Assembly (NCBI GenBank): GCA_013152715.1
Contig: JAADFU010000179.1
Span: 1 to 49,856, forward strand
DNA from: Calditrichota bacterium
Lineage (GTDB): Bacteria; Zhuqueibacterota; Zhuqueibacteria; Thermofontimicrobiales; Thermofontimicrobiaceae
Direction of reading: 5' to 3'
DNA length: 49,856 nucleotides
Below the pieces are notes generated by a model. That model was not told where the DNA came from, did not search any database, and saw nothing but the letters and a program-made list of their open reading frames with translations. Positions 25,910-33,746 of this stretch are shown in pieces. The number at the start of each line of letters is the position of its first letter. Positions within the stretch are counted from its first letter, which is position 1. The position numbers were made by a program, and so were the translations under genes.

Positions 25910-28900
25910 ATGAGGCGCTATTTTGGATATATATTCATGGTTTTTATTATTCTGCCGGGAGCCTTGTTCGGCCAATATTTCGGGAAAAATAAAGTCCAAT
26001 ACGAATATTTTCATTGGAAGTATTTGCAGACCGAGCATTTTGATGTTTATTTCACAGAGGGGGGGAAAAGCATTGCCGAGTTTGCCGGTGAAATTGCCGA
26101 GGCCAGTTATCAGCAATTGAAAGAAGATTTCCGCTACGACCTCACCAAGAGAATTACCATCATCGTCCACAACAGCCACAATGACTTCGAACAAACAAAT
26201 GTCGATCTGAGTCCGCCCGAAGAGTCTGTTGGCGGTTTTACAGAATTTTTTAAAAATCGCGTCGTGGTTCCTTTTGAGGGCGAATGGGAAAGTTTTCGTC
26301 ACGTCGTACATCACGAATTGACTCATGCGGTCATGATGCAGATGGTTTACGGCGCCGGCGTGCAGTCGATCATCACCGGCATGGCGCGCTTGCGATTGCC
26401 GCTGTGGCTGATTGAGGGGCTGGCGGAATACGAGAGTCGCGGCTGGGACACGGAAAGCGACATGTTTATGCGCGACGCCACGCTGAACGAATATGTGCCC
26501 CCGGTGGATTATTTGTACGGGTTTATGGCTTACAAAGGCGGTCAGTCAGTATTGTACTATCTGGCTGACAAGTACGGCGGCGAAAAGATCGGCGAATTGT
26601 TGGGGAAAGTGAAAGTAACTAAGAGTATGAGCCGCGGTTTGAAGCAGAGCATCGGCGTCGACACCAAAGAATTGACGGAAAAATGGCATTTGTATTTGAA
26701 ACGCGAATATTGGCCCGACATTGCCGACAGAAAAGAGCCCGAAGAAATCGGAAAACGTCTCACGGATCATAAAAAGTGGAGCAATTTTGTCAATAGCGGG
26801 CCGGCGTTGTCGCCAAAAGGGGACAAGATTGCTTTTTTATCTGACAAATCCGGCTATTTTGATATTTACCTGATGAGCGCCATCAACGGGAAAATTATTT
26901 CCAAATTAGTCGGGGGGCAGCAGACGCCCAATTTGGAAGAGTTGCACTGGCTGCGCGCCGGATTGAGTTGGTCGCCCAATTCCAAATTTATTGTTTTTGC
27001 CGCCAAGGCAGGCGCCCGTGATGCGCTTTACCTCGTGAATGTGAAAAAGAAAAAAATTGTAAAACAGTTGAAATTTGATTTGGACGGCGTTTTTACTCCG
27101 AGTTGGTCGCCTAAAGGAAATGAAATCGCTTTCATGGGCATACAGAATGGTCAGGGCGATATTTATGTTTACAATTTGAAAACAAAAAAATTGCGTCAGG
27201 TTACGCATGATGTGTTCAGCGATTTGCAGCCCCAGTGGTCGCCGGATGGCAAAACGATTGCTTTTGTCAGCGATCGCGGCGACATGACGGATATGGCGCG
27301 CCTGCCGGATGATTTTAAAATCTCCCGCGAAGATTTTTCGCAAAAAGACATTTACCTGATTGACGTGGCAAGCGGTAAAATTACGCGCATCACTGATACC
27401 AGCGGTCTGGAGGCGTCGCCGGTGTTTTCGCCCGACGGGAAAAAGTTGGCATATACCAGCGATCAGTGCGGCATTTCCAACATCTATATTCACGATCTGG
27501 AAAGCGGTATTGATTTCCCGGTTACCAACGTGGTTACTGGAATTTTCAATTTGAGCTGGCACGGAGATGAAAAGAAGATTGCGTTCACTTCGTTTTACAA
27601 GGGCGGATATGACGTTTATTTACTGAGAAATCCATTGTCAGTAAAGCCCGGCGACGTGGTGCTGAAAGAAACAAATTTCATTAGCCAACATCCCATTTCC
27701 AGACGCGGAAAAAAGAGGCCTTTGGTTTGGGCGCCTGGTCTTGAAAAGAAACCATTGGTCAAAGAGAAAAAACAATTCACACATTTTGTGTTTGACGATA
27801 ATTTTAAAAAAGGACAGATTGAACCGGCGAAAGAAAAAAAATCGGTTTTTCTCGATTCGACGCAGTATACGCTGAACGGCGACTACAAAGTCAATAAATA
27901 TCGCGTCAAATTTTCACCGGATTTGATTTACGGCAACGCGCAGTACGATCAATTTTTTGGCTTGCAAGGGATGACGCAAATCGCATTGTCGGATGTGCTG
28001 GGAAATCATCGGCTGAATATTTACACCAATCTTTTTTATGATTTGCGAAATTCCAATTATCAGTTTTCCTATTTTTATTTGCCGCACAAAACGGATTTTG
28101 GCATCGGCGCATTTCATTACGCCTATTATTTTTACATCTGGGATTACGGAATCGGCTGGGTGCGCGACAGAAATTACGGCGTCAATACTTATATCTCACA
28201 TCCGTTTTCTAAATATAACCGACTCGACGGCGCTCTCTCCTGGATTTCCATTGAGCGGGATTACATCAATGTTCCCTGGCTGCCAAATGAGACGAGAAAT
28301 TTATTGCTGGCGGATCTCTCTTACGTCAACGACACGGTTCTTTGGGGCTACACCGGACCTGTAAACGGAAATCGTTACGCGTTTGATGTGCGCTACAGTC
28401 CGGCTCTTGGCAGCAATGGAATTGATTTCTTGACTTTGAAAATGGATTACCGCAAATATATTAAAATCGGCAAAGACTATAATCTCGTTTTTCGTCTCAC
28501 CGGCGGCGCCAGCGGCGGCAAGCAACCGCAGCAGTTTTTTCTCGGCGGTACGTCGGGCTGGTTAAATTACAAGACCAGCGGCGGGTTGCGCGTGCGGAAT
28601 CTGGAGGATATCTATTTTAGCACATTTGAGCTTCCCATGCGCGGCGGCTATTACTACGAGCGCGTGGGGAACAGATTTTTCCTGAACAATGTTGAATTCA
28701 GATTTCCATTGATTCGTTATTTTCTCATGGGATGGCCTCTGGGAATCGGATTCCAGAATGTTCGCGGTGCGCTGTTCACCGACATCGGCTCTGCGTGGTA
28801 CGACAATAATTTCCGCGGCGCAGACGCAACCGGACCGAGCCGAATACCGGCGTTGAAAGATATCTTTTTCGGCTACGGTGTCGGCGCAAGAATGAATCTG

Positions 28901-28999
28901 GGCATGTTTGTGCTGCGTTTTGACGTGGCGTGGAACTCTGATTGGGCAAACTATACCCACGGGCCCTATTATTACTTTTCCATCGGGCCTGAATTTTGA
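25910..28999 (+). CDS. Metalloprotease-like / TolB-type propeller / outer-membrane barrel fusion
   Basis: 1029 aa. After a signal peptide (to about residue 21) comes a peptidase-MA-like gluzincin domain: HExxH at His135-Glu136-His139 (HHELTHA), followed by WLIEGLAEYES (Glu169/Glu173 as candidate third ligand). Residues ~270-600 contain at least six PD40/WD-like blades with repeats such as GPALSPKGDKIAFLSDKSGYFDIY and PQWSPDGKTIAFVSDRG, as in TolB. From about 680 to the C-terminus (ending PYYYFSIGPEF) is a beta barrel with aromatic strands and a terminal Phe, as in Omp85/surface antigen proteins. The zinc site looks intact, so proteolysis at the outer membrane is plausible. The ATG has AAGGAG upstream. 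Confidence 0.88.
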   Translation: MRRYFGYIFMVFIILPGALFGQYFGKNKVQYEYFHWKYLQTEHFDVYFTEGGKSIAEFAGEIAEASYQQLKEDFRYDLTKRITIIVHNSHNDFEQTNVDLSPPEESVGGFTEFFKNRVVVPFEGEWESFRHVVHHELTHAVMMQMVYGAGVQSIITGMARLRLPLWLIEGLAEYESRGWDTESDMFMRDATLNEYVPPVDYLYGFMAYKGGQSVLYYLADKYGGEKIGELLGKVKVTKSMSRGLKQSIGVDTKELTEKWHLYLKREYWPDIADRKEPEEIGKRLTDHKKWSNFVNSGPALSPKGDKIAFLSDKSGYFDIYLMSAINGKIISKLVGGQQTPNLEELHWLRAGLSWSPNSKFIVFAAKAGARDALYLVNVKKKKIVKQLKFDLDGVFTPSWSPKGNEIAFMGIQNGQGDIYVYNLKTKKLRQVTHDVFSDLQPQWSPDGKTIAFVSDRGDMTDMARLPDDFKISREDFSQKDIYLIDVASGKITRITDTSGLEASPVFSPDGKKLAYTSDQCGISNIYIHDLESGIDFPVTNVVTGIFNLSWHGDEKKIAFTSFYKGGYDVYLLRNPLSVKPGDVVLKETNFISQHPISRRGKKRPLVWAPGLEKKPLVKEKKQFTHFVFDDNFKKGQIEPAKEKKSVFLDSTQYTLNGDYKVNKYRVKFSPDLIYGNAQYDQFFGLQGMTQIALSDVLGNHRLNIYTNLFYDLRNSNYQFSYFYLPHKTDFGIGAFHYAYYFYIWDYGIGWVRDRNYGVNTYISHPFSKYNRLDGALSWISIERDYINVPWLPNETRNLLLADLSYVNDTVLWGYTGPVNGNRYAFDVRYSPALGSNGIDFLTLKMDYRKYIKIGKDYNLVFRLTGGASGGKQPQQFFLGGTSGWLNYKTSGGLRVRNLEDIYFSTFELPMRGGYYYERVGNRFFLNNVEFRFPLIRYFLMGWPLGIGFQNVRGALFTDIGSAWYDNNFRGADATGPSRIPALKDIFFGYGVGARMNLGMFVLRFDVAWNSDWANYTHGPYYYFSIGPEF

Positions 29000-29107
29000 T
29001 AATAAAATAGAACAAACGAGTCTGTTCTACCAAGACAAAAATTTGATAATTATCGAACCACAGTGATACGCGCACAATTGATTTAATTGAAGCCGCAACT
29101 TGCTTTG

Positions 29108-29138
29108 TTGACATTTTTGAAAATACCAGATTTTTAAA
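29108..29138 (+). promoter_or_regulatory. Possible sigma-70-type promoter for the GWxTD gene
   Basis: A perfect TTGACA -35 hexamer (29108-29113) is followed, with a 19-bp spacer, by TTTAAA (29133-29138). The -10 match and spacing are weaker than at 4638 and 9288. The predicted transcript would begin shortly before 29155, which fits a translation start at 29182 better than at 29155. Confidence 0.35.
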
Positions 29139-29181
29139 CTAAACTAATAAGTCAATGACAAAAAATGATCTGAGAGAGAAA

Positions 29182-30471
29182 ATGAAATTGAAGCAAATTT
29201 TTTGGACGTTTTTAATAAATTTACTCTTATTGGCAACTGTTGGTTTTAGTCAAATTTTGCCTCGGGGATTGGGGTTCAAAAAAAACGCGGACATGTTTGG
29301 CCCCGGCTTGTTTCTTTACCACGTGTCTGAATTCAGATCGGAAAAGGATCCGGAAATGAGCCGATTGAATATTGAAGTGGTCTTTGCTAATGATATTCTT
29401 CAATTTGTCAAAAAACGAACAGGAGGTTTTTCCGCACGCTATGATTTGGTGGTTTCATTATTCGACCGCAAAGATAATCTGGTAGATGAAAAATCCGCGT
29501 ACGAAAGTATTGCTGTCAAAGAATTTGAGGAGACGAACAGCCGCAAACTATCCAATCGCCATCGATTTTCATTTTATGTTCGTCCCGGAAAATATCGGTT
29601 GCTGATTAATTTGACCGACGAGGATACGCAAAAAAGCCTGCATCGGGAGAAAAAGATAGCGGTGAAGGGATTTTTGACGCGGGAGGCTTTTATCAGCGAT
29701 ATTGTATTCGCCGATAAAATTGAAATTGACTCGACCGGGATCAACATCATTGATGTTAACGTCACGAGGCGTTTCTTCAACCCTGATTCGGCTTTCTGGG
29801 CATATTTTGAAATTTATCCGCGAAGTTTGACCGACAGCCTGCTGCTTCGCTATTCAATTTTTGACCGTGAGAAAAAACGAATCGCGCTTAAAAAACAGTC
29901 CTTTATACCGAACAGCAAACGCATTCCTTACCTGATTGATTTGAGCAAATTTATCGACTCTACCGGTCAATACACATTAATGGTTTATGTCTCGCAGGGC
30001 AAAATCGCTAAAAATTTATCGATTCAATTTTCTGCCGTCTGGCGAAATGCGTCTCTTGCGAAAATGAATACCAGCATGATGCTCAGGACGATGCGGGAAT
30101 ACATACCCGGCGACGATTATAAATTTTTAAAAAACGCTTCTGATAGCACGCGCAAAGCTTATTTTCAAAAATATTGGAAAAAACGCGATCCGACGCCGGA
30201 AACTGAGCGGAACGAACTATTAGAAGAGTTCACGCGACGCGTGGAATTTGCCAATAATTATTTTTCGGTTCACGGCTTGAACATTGAAGGCTGGCAGACT
30301 GATCGCGGAAAAATTTACGTCAAATATGGGCCTCCCACACAAGTGGACCGGCGAATGGACGAGATTGATCTGCCGCCGTACGAAATCTGGTACTATCAGC
30401 AACTGCAACGACGGTTCATTTTTGAGGACAAATCCGGCAGCGGCGATTTCAAGCTGGTGCGAATCGAATAA
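29182..30471 (+). CDS. GWxTD-domain exported protein
   Basis: 429 aa from the ATG that begins the signal peptide (MKLKQIFWTFLINLLLLATVGFSQ) and has GAGAGA upstream; an ATG nine codons earlier lacks both. The middle is beta-rich. The C-terminus carries the GWxTD motif (GWQTDRGKIYVKYGPP, about 371-386) followed by YEIWYYQQLQRRFIFED, the signature of this domain, which is common in FCB-type bacteria. Function unknown; location expected periplasmic or outer membrane. It follows the protease-propeller-barrel gene by about 180 bp. Confidence 0.88.
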   Translation: MKLKQIFWTFLINLLLLATVGFSQILPRGLGFKKNADMFGPGLFLYHVSEFRSEKDPEMSRLNIEVVFANDILQFVKKRTGGFSARYDLVVSLFDRKDNLVDEKSAYESIAVKEFEETNSRKLSNRHRFSFYVRPGKYRLLINLTDEDTQKSLHREKKIAVKGFLTREAFISDIVFADKIEIDSTGINIIDVNVTRRFFNPDSAFWAYFEIYPRSLTDSLLLRYSIFDREKKRIALKKQSFIPNSKRIPYLIDLSKFIDSTGQYTLMVYVSQGKIAKNLSIQFSAVWRNASLAKMNTSMMLRTMREYIPGDDYKFLKNASDSTRKAYFQKYWKKRDPTPETERNELLEEFTRRVEFANNYFSVHGLNIEGWQTDRGKIYVKYGPPTQVDRRMDEIDLPPYEIWYYQQLQRRFIFEDKSGSGDFKLVRIE

Positions 30472-30488
30472 TTTGGCTGCGGGCGTTT

Positions 30489-31142
30489 ATGGCGAAAAAT
30501 TGGCTTGATCTGATTGGTGCAGTTGACAAACGGTTATTTTTGCTGGCAGTTTCCCTGTTTTTCATCGGTTTCTTTCTCGCATCGCCCGTAGTGAAATTTT
30601 CAATCAAGTTTCTCATGGCATATCCGCTCTGGATGTGGGGGAAATTGGAGCAATTTCTGCGCAAAAAACCCTCTTTTTTTACGCTGGCAATTTTTATTTT
30701 TCTTTTCAACTCAATTTCTTCGTTCCTGAATATTTTGTCCGGTTTCGGCGTAGTTTTGCCGTTCATTTTTACATTCTGGCTGGGGTTGAATGTCGGGATC
30801 ATTGCCCGAAAAGAAGCCGGCGGAATGGCGATCGCAGTTACGCTTTTTTTGTCGCCTCACGCCTTTTTTGAATTGCCTGCCGTGTGGCTGAGTGCGACTG
30901 CCGGAATGCAATTAGCTCTGGCAGCCGCAAAAACAAAAGAAGCCGCAATAGCACAATATCATTATTCGCTGGATTTGTATTTTTTTGTGATTCTCATTTT
31001 ACTTTTGCTTGCCGCGTTCATCGAAGCGGGGATGATTTATTTGGTGACGAAAAAATCAAAGCATCCCGAATTTTTTTCGCAGGAACCATTCGACCGCGAG
31101 CAAGACGACAGCGATGATGAGAAAAATGAGTTGATGCCATAA
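30489..31142 (+). CDS. SpoIIM/DUF95-like polytopic membrane protein
   Basis: 217 aa with about five membrane segments. The block SPHAFFELPAVWLSATAGMQL (about 122-142) and the earlier LFNSISSFLNILSG...GLNVGII match the SpoIIM (stage II sporulation protein M/DUF95) family, whose members occur in non-sporulating bacteria next to VWA and MoxR-type genes. Its acidic C-terminus (EQDDSDDEKNELMP) overlaps the 3' end of the convergent VWA gene by 87 bp. No clear ribosome site is present. A VWA partner encoded opposite is consistent with known associations, but the link is inferred. Confidence 0.75.
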   Translation: MAKNWLDLIGAVDKRLFLLAVSLFFIGFFLASPVVKFSIKFLMAYPLWMWGKLEQFLRKKPSFFTLAIFIFLFNSISSFLNILSGFGVVLPFIFTFWLGLNVGIIARKEAGGMAIAVTLFLSPHAFFELPAVWLSATAGMQLALAAAKTKEAAIAQYHYSLDLYFFVILILLLLAAFIEAGMIYLVTKKSKHPEFFSQEPFDREQDDSDDEKNELMP

Positions 31143-33239
31143 TTGCCATTGACGCGAAACCCTGATTTCTCTTGTCTGAAAATTGAGTTTTTCTTTGAGC
31201 AAAGAAAGCGCCGAATCGGCAATAAATTCCCCGTGCGTTTTGAAAGCTAATTGTTGCAGCGCCGCTTGATTGATTTTCGTTTCCAAAAATTCCAGATTAA
31301 AATCTTCCACGGAAAATTGTCCCCTGTCCGTGCCGAGCTGGCGATTCTGAAAACTGGCGATCCCGCGATAGGAATAATCTCCGCCGGGCAGCGGCTCCAG
31401 CGACGCTTCGTACTTTCCCTCGCCAACCGGGTTTAATTGAACGGAAAATTCCCGCCCCAAACTGTCTCTCACCTGAACGCGAACGTCGGCGCCGTCCAGC
31501 GGGTCGTAATTTGGCGTGTAAATCTGCGCCGCAAAGGAAACAGCCTGTCCGCCGTGGAAAATTTCCTGCGTCGGATAGATGCGCACGATCTTGGTGTCCT
31601 CTTTGTTCACCAGCCAGCGAATGGAATTGTTCAGCAGTTGGCGAAACGCGCGATTGTCTTTCCCGATGCCCCACATGAGCAAATCCCAGCGCCAGACGCC
31701 GTAAGCGAGCAAAGCAAGAGATTTTTGCTGCCCTAATTTTTGTGTCAGCAACAGCGGGATTGGTTTGGTTCGACGATTAAGTTGAAAAATAGATTTCTTT
31801 TCTGCCGTCAGCAGCACAGATGCGCCCGGGTTAATTTTCGCTGAATTGAACGAATAATAAACCGGTGGCAATTCGTCCCAGATTTTTTGATTCTCAAATT
31901 CATTGTCCGCGATCTGGGTGACCGGATGAGTTTTTCCGGCTTCACTGAGCTTAACGAGCGTCGCCTGCTCCTTGCTGCGGTTCAGCGGCAATTTCATCGG
32001 TAAATACGGCGACAGCGAAGCCAGCATGAAATCGTTGATGCCGTTTCCCCAAATGAGCATCAGCGGAGTGGAAGCGTGTTTCAGAAATTGTTGGATTTGC
32101 GCCACAGCAGCAGTTTTGTATTTCCGCGGCGGAAAATTGTGCAGCACAAAAAGATCATATTTTTTCAATGAATCAGATGGCGGGAAAGATTTGTTCTGAT
32201 AAAACCCGGCGCCTTTTTTCGCAATGAAATAATCCACTTGAGTGTTCGGATCGGCTTGCAGCACGCGTTTGATGAAAGAAAAATCGGGATCAGGCCCCCC
32301 ACACAAGTACAAAATTTTCATTTTGCTTTTCAAAACTTTCACGTAAAAGGATTTGCTATTGTTGAGCTCAGTCAATTCATTTTTCAGCGCCGGCGTTTGC
32401 ACCACATATTTTCGCAACCCCTCTTTTTCAGGCGTGAAATAAAGCCGCAGCTTAGTCTCCGGCGGATTGCCGACGCGGATGGTTTTGCTGTCGATGAGTT
32501 TTTTGCCGTCGAAAAGATTGACTTTTATTTTTTGTCGATCAAAGCCGCGCGCGAAAATCGTCACGTCCGCCGGAACTCTATTTTTCACGTAGGTTACCTG
32601 GTTGGTTAAAATGTTGCTGACGACAATGTCTTTTTGCTCGGTTGGTTCTCCCACGGAGATGGGAAAAATGGGCAGTCCCAGGTCTTCGGCGATACGATTC
32701 GGATTCTCTCCTGAATTGAAAATGCCGTCGCTGAGCAGAATGAGCGCCTGCAAATTTTTGTCGACATATTGCTCGCTGATTTTTCTGATGGCTTCTGTCA
32801 AATTTGTCGCCTCGCCGGTGAATTGCAGCGAATCCAGTGTATCCGTGCCGAAGGGAGTCAAATTCACGGAAAAGCCAAAATAGTCGAACTGAATTTTTGA
32901 AGAATTTTCTCGAAAAAGCGGATCCCGCAGGATTTTTTTGGCGGCTTCACCACGTGACTCGGCATGGTCGCCGAGAGACATGCTCGCAGATTGATCCAGA
33001 AGCACGGCAACGACAGGCGCTTCTTTGCGGATGTAGGAAATATTGAGCAGCGGCTCGAAAATGAGAAATGCAATGAGCAACAGCGCCAGCGCCCGCAGGG
33101 AAGTCAAAAGAATGCGCAGCCAGCGCGGCGCCGGCGGATTGGTGCGGCGATACACGTAAATGCTGTAGCCAACGCTCAAAATGGCGAGCAAAATGAATAG
33201 AAATACTGATTCGGAAAATGTCAGACTAAAAGATTCCAT
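31056..33239 (-). CDS. VWA-domain / GATase-like membrane protein (BatA-like)
   Basis: 727 aa. Two N-terminal membrane helices (about 9-28 and 42-62) precede a VWA domain with an intact MIDAS motif DQSAS (82-86), GEATNLT as the threonine loop and LLSDG. A central beta-sandwich region (about 215-300) is followed by a GATase1-like fold starting KMKILYLCGGPDPDFSF, then a beta-rich region and a C-terminal membrane helix ending EWFLRKKFGML. This layout is common for large bacterial VWA envelope proteins. It is the last of four leftward genes, and its end overlaps the SpoIIM-like gene. Confidence 0.87.
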   Translation of the reverse strand: MESFSLTFSESVFLFILLAILSVGYSIYVYRRTNPPAPRWLRILLTSLRALALLLIAFLIFEPLLNISYIRKEAPVVAVLLDQSASMSLGDHAESRGEAAKKILRDPLFRENSSKIQFDYFGFSVNLTPFGTDTLDSLQFTGEATNLTEAIRKISEQYVDKNLQALILLSDGIFNSGENPNRIAEDLGLPIFPISVGEPTEQKDIVVSNILTNQVTYVKNRVPADVTIFARGFDRQKIKVNLFDGKKLIDSKTIRVGNPPETKLRLYFTPEKEGLRKYVVQTPALKNELTELNNSKSFYVKVLKSKMKILYLCGGPDPDFSFIKRVLQADPNTQVDYFIAKKGAGFYQNKSFPPSDSLKKYDLFVLHNFPPRKYKTAAVAQIQQFLKHASTPLMLIWGNGINDFMLASLSPYLPMKLPLNRSKEQATLVKLSEAGKTHPVTQIADNEFENQKIWDELPPVYYSFNSAKINPGASVLLTAEKKSIFQLNRRTKPIPLLLTQKLGQQKSLALLAYGVWRWDLLMWGIGKDNRAFRQLLNNSIRWLVNKEDTKIVRIYPTQEIFHGGQAVSFAAQIYTPNYDPLDGADVRVQVRDSLGREFSVQLNPVGEGKYEASLEPLPGGDYSYRGIASFQNRQLGTDRGQFSVEDFNLEFLETKINQAALQQLAFKTHGEFIADSALSLLKEKLNFQTREIRVSRQWQLWHQLIFLIIAVVLLAVEWFLRKKFGML

Positions 33240-33298
33240 AAGATTTTATTTTTCAGTTTGATTTATTTTTCGAATTCGGAAAAAATGAGCACCAATAC

Positions 33299-33739
33299 TC
33301 AAAATAATTTGAAATTGCTGTCACCTGATTTGTTCAATTTTTCAATCACCACGCGATCCGCTTCGAGAAAATCAAAATCGCGTAATTTGTCCGCTGAAAT
33401 CCATTCCCATTTTTGATTCTGATCTGGCTGCGGCGTTCCGGAAATGTGAAGGCAGCGAAAAACGTGCAATTGAATGAAAAAATTCTGGTATTCGTGATTG
33501 ACCGTTGTCAGATGCTTTTGTACGTCAATTTTAATATTCAACTCTTCGCGAATTTCGCGTGCGAGGCAATTTTCCAACGTTTCGCCATCGCGTCTCTTGC
33601 CGCCGGGAAATTCCCACTTGCCGGCAAAGGGATCACCGACGGGCCTTTGCGTGATGAGAAATTTTTCGCCGCGAAAAATAAGTCCTGCCGTGACAACGAG
33701 TACCGGTTTCGCAGAAGTGTCCGTTGCGCTTTTTTTCAT
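33299..33739 (-). CDS. Nudix hydrolase (MutT-like)
   Basis: 146 aa from the ATG at 33739; upstream in-frame starts would overlap the CHAT gene and add a non-conserved leader. The Nudix box GGKRRDGETLENCLAREI-REEL is complete (GX5EX7REUXEE). RPVGDPFAGKWEFPGG before it is typical of MutT/8-oxo-dGTP hydrolases, and the C-terminal KWEWISADKLRDFDFLEAD matches the same group. It probably removes oxidised nucleotides, though substrate cannot be fixed. It starts 8 bp after the CHAT stop, so it is likely in the same unit; no ribosome site is visible. Confidence 0.9.
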   Translation of the reverse strand: MKKSATDTSAKPVLVVTAGLIFRGEKFLITQRPVGDPFAGKWEFPGGKRRDGETLENCLAREIREELNIKIDVQKHLTTVNHEYQNFFIQLHVFRCLHISGTPQPDQNQKWEWISADKLRDFDFLEADRVVIEKLNKSGDSNFKLF

Positions 33740-33746
33740 AAAATAA

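Noticed and set aside
26906-27562. 218-codon minus-strand frame opposite the propeller repeats
   Set aside because: Antisense to repeated PD40 blades; no independent signal.
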